From: an uncultured Alphaproteobacteria bacterium
GTDB lineage: Bacteria > Pseudomonadota > Alphaproteobacteria > Micavibrionales > Micavibrionaceae
Assembly: GCA_946481075.1 (NCBI GenBank)
Contig: CAMLMC010000004.1
Coordinates: 1-64,000 of the forward strand
Length of the DNA: 64,000 nt
Reading direction: 5' to 3'
The position numbers were made by a program, and so were the translations under genes. The notes beneath the pieces were generated by a model. The model worked only from the letters and a program-made list of their open reading frames with translations. It searched no databases and was not told where the DNA came from. Of this stretch, positions 63,193-64,000 are shown piece after piece (the first letter of the stretch is position 1; every line of letters begins with the position of its first letter).

Positions 63193-64000
63193 ATGCCCGA
63201 ATTTCTGACTGCCCTTGATCCTGTCTTACTGGCGCGTATCCAGTTTGCGTTCACGATCTCCTTTCACATCATTTTTCCGGCGTTCACAATCGGGCTTGCC
63301 AGCTGGCTCGCCGTTGTCGAAGGTCTGTGGCTGAAAACACGAAATCCCGTTTATAAGGAGCTGTACAAGTTCTGGGTGAAAATCTTCGCCGTCTGTTTCG
63401 GTATGGGCGTCGTGTCCGGCGTTGTCATGTCATACCAATTCGGCACCAACTGGTCCGTCTTCTCCGATCGCACCGGCAACGTCATTGGGCCGCTTTTGGC
63501 CTATGAAGTCCTGACCGCCTTCTTTCTGGAAGCATCGTTCCTTGGGATCATGCTGTTCGGATGGGGGCGCGTGTCGGAACGCATGCATTTCGTATCGACG
63601 ATTGTGGTCGCGCTGGGCACTCTGGTTTCATCGTTCTGGATTCTATCGGCCAATAGCTGGATGCAAACACCGCAGGGACACGTGATTGGTGATGACGGGA
63701 TACTCTATCCCGAAAACTGGATCGCGGTTGTGTTCAATCCGTCCTTTCCTTATCGGCTCGCACACATGGTCACGGCGGCCTACCTTACCACCTGTTTTGT
63801 CATCGGCGGGATCGGCGCGTGGTATCTGTTGCGCAAACGCCATATTGAACACGCGCGTATCATGCTAACCATGGCCGTTTTCTTTGCCGCGATCTTCGCG
63901 CCCCTGCAGATTTTTATCGGTGATCTCCATGGTCTCAACACCCTGAAACACCAGCCCGCCAAGGTCGCCGCGATGGAAGGGATCTGGGAAACCCAAAAAG
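63193..64000 (+). CDS. cioA: Cytochrome bd-type / cyanide-insensitive quinol oxidase subunit I (3' end missing)
   Basis: The first 269 codons of a CydA/CioA-type subunit that oxidises quinol and reduces O2. Seen: ARIQFAFTISFHIIFPAFTI with the heme b His, KIFAVCFGMGVVSGVVMSYQ, LEASFLGIMLFGWGRVSERM, ILSANSWMQTPQG (quinol loop region) and IGDLHGLNTLKHQPAKVAAM. The SFHIIFPAFTIG form is closer to CioA/AppC than to E. coli CydA. GGGGACTAAT precedes the ATG. The gene continues past the right edge. Confidence 0.93.
   Translation, partial: MPEFLTALDPVLLARIQFAFTISFHIIFPAFTIGLASWLAVVEGLWLKTRNPVYKELYKFWVKIFAVCFGMGVVSGVVMSYQFGTNWSVFSDRTGNVIGPLLAYEVLTAFFLEASFLGIMLFGWGRVSERMHFVSTIVVALGTLVSSFWILSANSWMQTPQGHVIGDDGILYPENWIAVVFNPSFPYRLAHMVTAAYLTTCFVIGGIGAWYLLRKRHIEHARIMLTMAVFFAAIFAPLQIFIGDLHGLNTLKHQPAKVAAMEGIWETQK

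Overview
The window looks like chromosome of a moderately GC-rich alphaproteobacterium. Lineage markers seen are an NDUFA12-family complex I accessory protein, a DUF2155 protein, a phasin, clpS-clpA, bacterial transglutaminase-like cysteine peptidases and the aroQ-accB-accC-aat-DUF2155-mlaD-NDUFA12 neighbourhood. The gene mix suggests a Micavibrio-like or Rhodospirillales-like organism; this is inference from content, not a database match. Most of the window is dense housekeeping DNA, with no CRISPR array, rRNA, tRNA or intact transposon seen.

Layout. 0.1-2.7 kb: two paralogous pseudopilins, one with 43 consecutive prolines. 2.9-8.8 kb: M32 carboxypeptidase, a Lys/Ala histone-like protein, guaA with a coupled BLUF photoreceptor gene, and an M48 protease. 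8.8-13.5 kb: a methionine block (metF, a SAM-I riboswitch, metB, metE). 13.5-20 kb: MarR-like regulator, pentapeptide-repeat protein, rsmB, two tiny secreted proteins, GNAT, guaB. 20-26 kb: zeta-like P-loop kinase, rlmE, BepA-like protease, and a periplasmic thiol/copper cluster. 25.8-33.3 kb: aroQ, accB, an AT-rich intruder gene, accC, a putative metalloprotease, aat, a TerB-like protein, DUF2155, mlaD, NDUFA12. 33.4-44.6 kb: RidA, SLC13 permease, clpS-clpA, phasin, a D,D-carboxypeptidase with SPOR domain, two pilin-like mosaic genes, and two lipoproteins. 44.7-51.6 kb: DUF1428, hldE, two transglutaminase-like proteases with an EF-hand lipoprotein, a HAD hydrolase, pyk. 51.9-64 kb: Pmp3-like peptide, a TPP riboswitch before a hot-dog thioesterase, PLP decarboxylase, diiron ferritin-like protein, exported SOD, phoH, SCO, FadL-like porin, SCP2, panC, acyl-CoA dehydrogenase, and a cytochrome bd/CIO subunit I gene cut by the right edge.

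The most unusual item is at 46.7-49.2 kb. A LapG-type (BTLCP) cysteine protease is fused through one membrane segment to an N-terminal MshEN-like domain, a fold known to bind cyclic di-GMP in type II secretion and pilus ATPases. A second, secreted BTLCP protein and an EF-hand lipoprotein lie immediately downstream, and LapG enzymes are calcium dependent. This could be a single-chain counterpart of the LapD-LapG switch. Other leads are a TPP riboswitch on a non-thiamin gene, a metF whose conserved N-terminus precedes any canonical start codon, a palindrome shared by the phasin and FadL promoters, and pilin-like genes with exchanged AT-rich C-termini.
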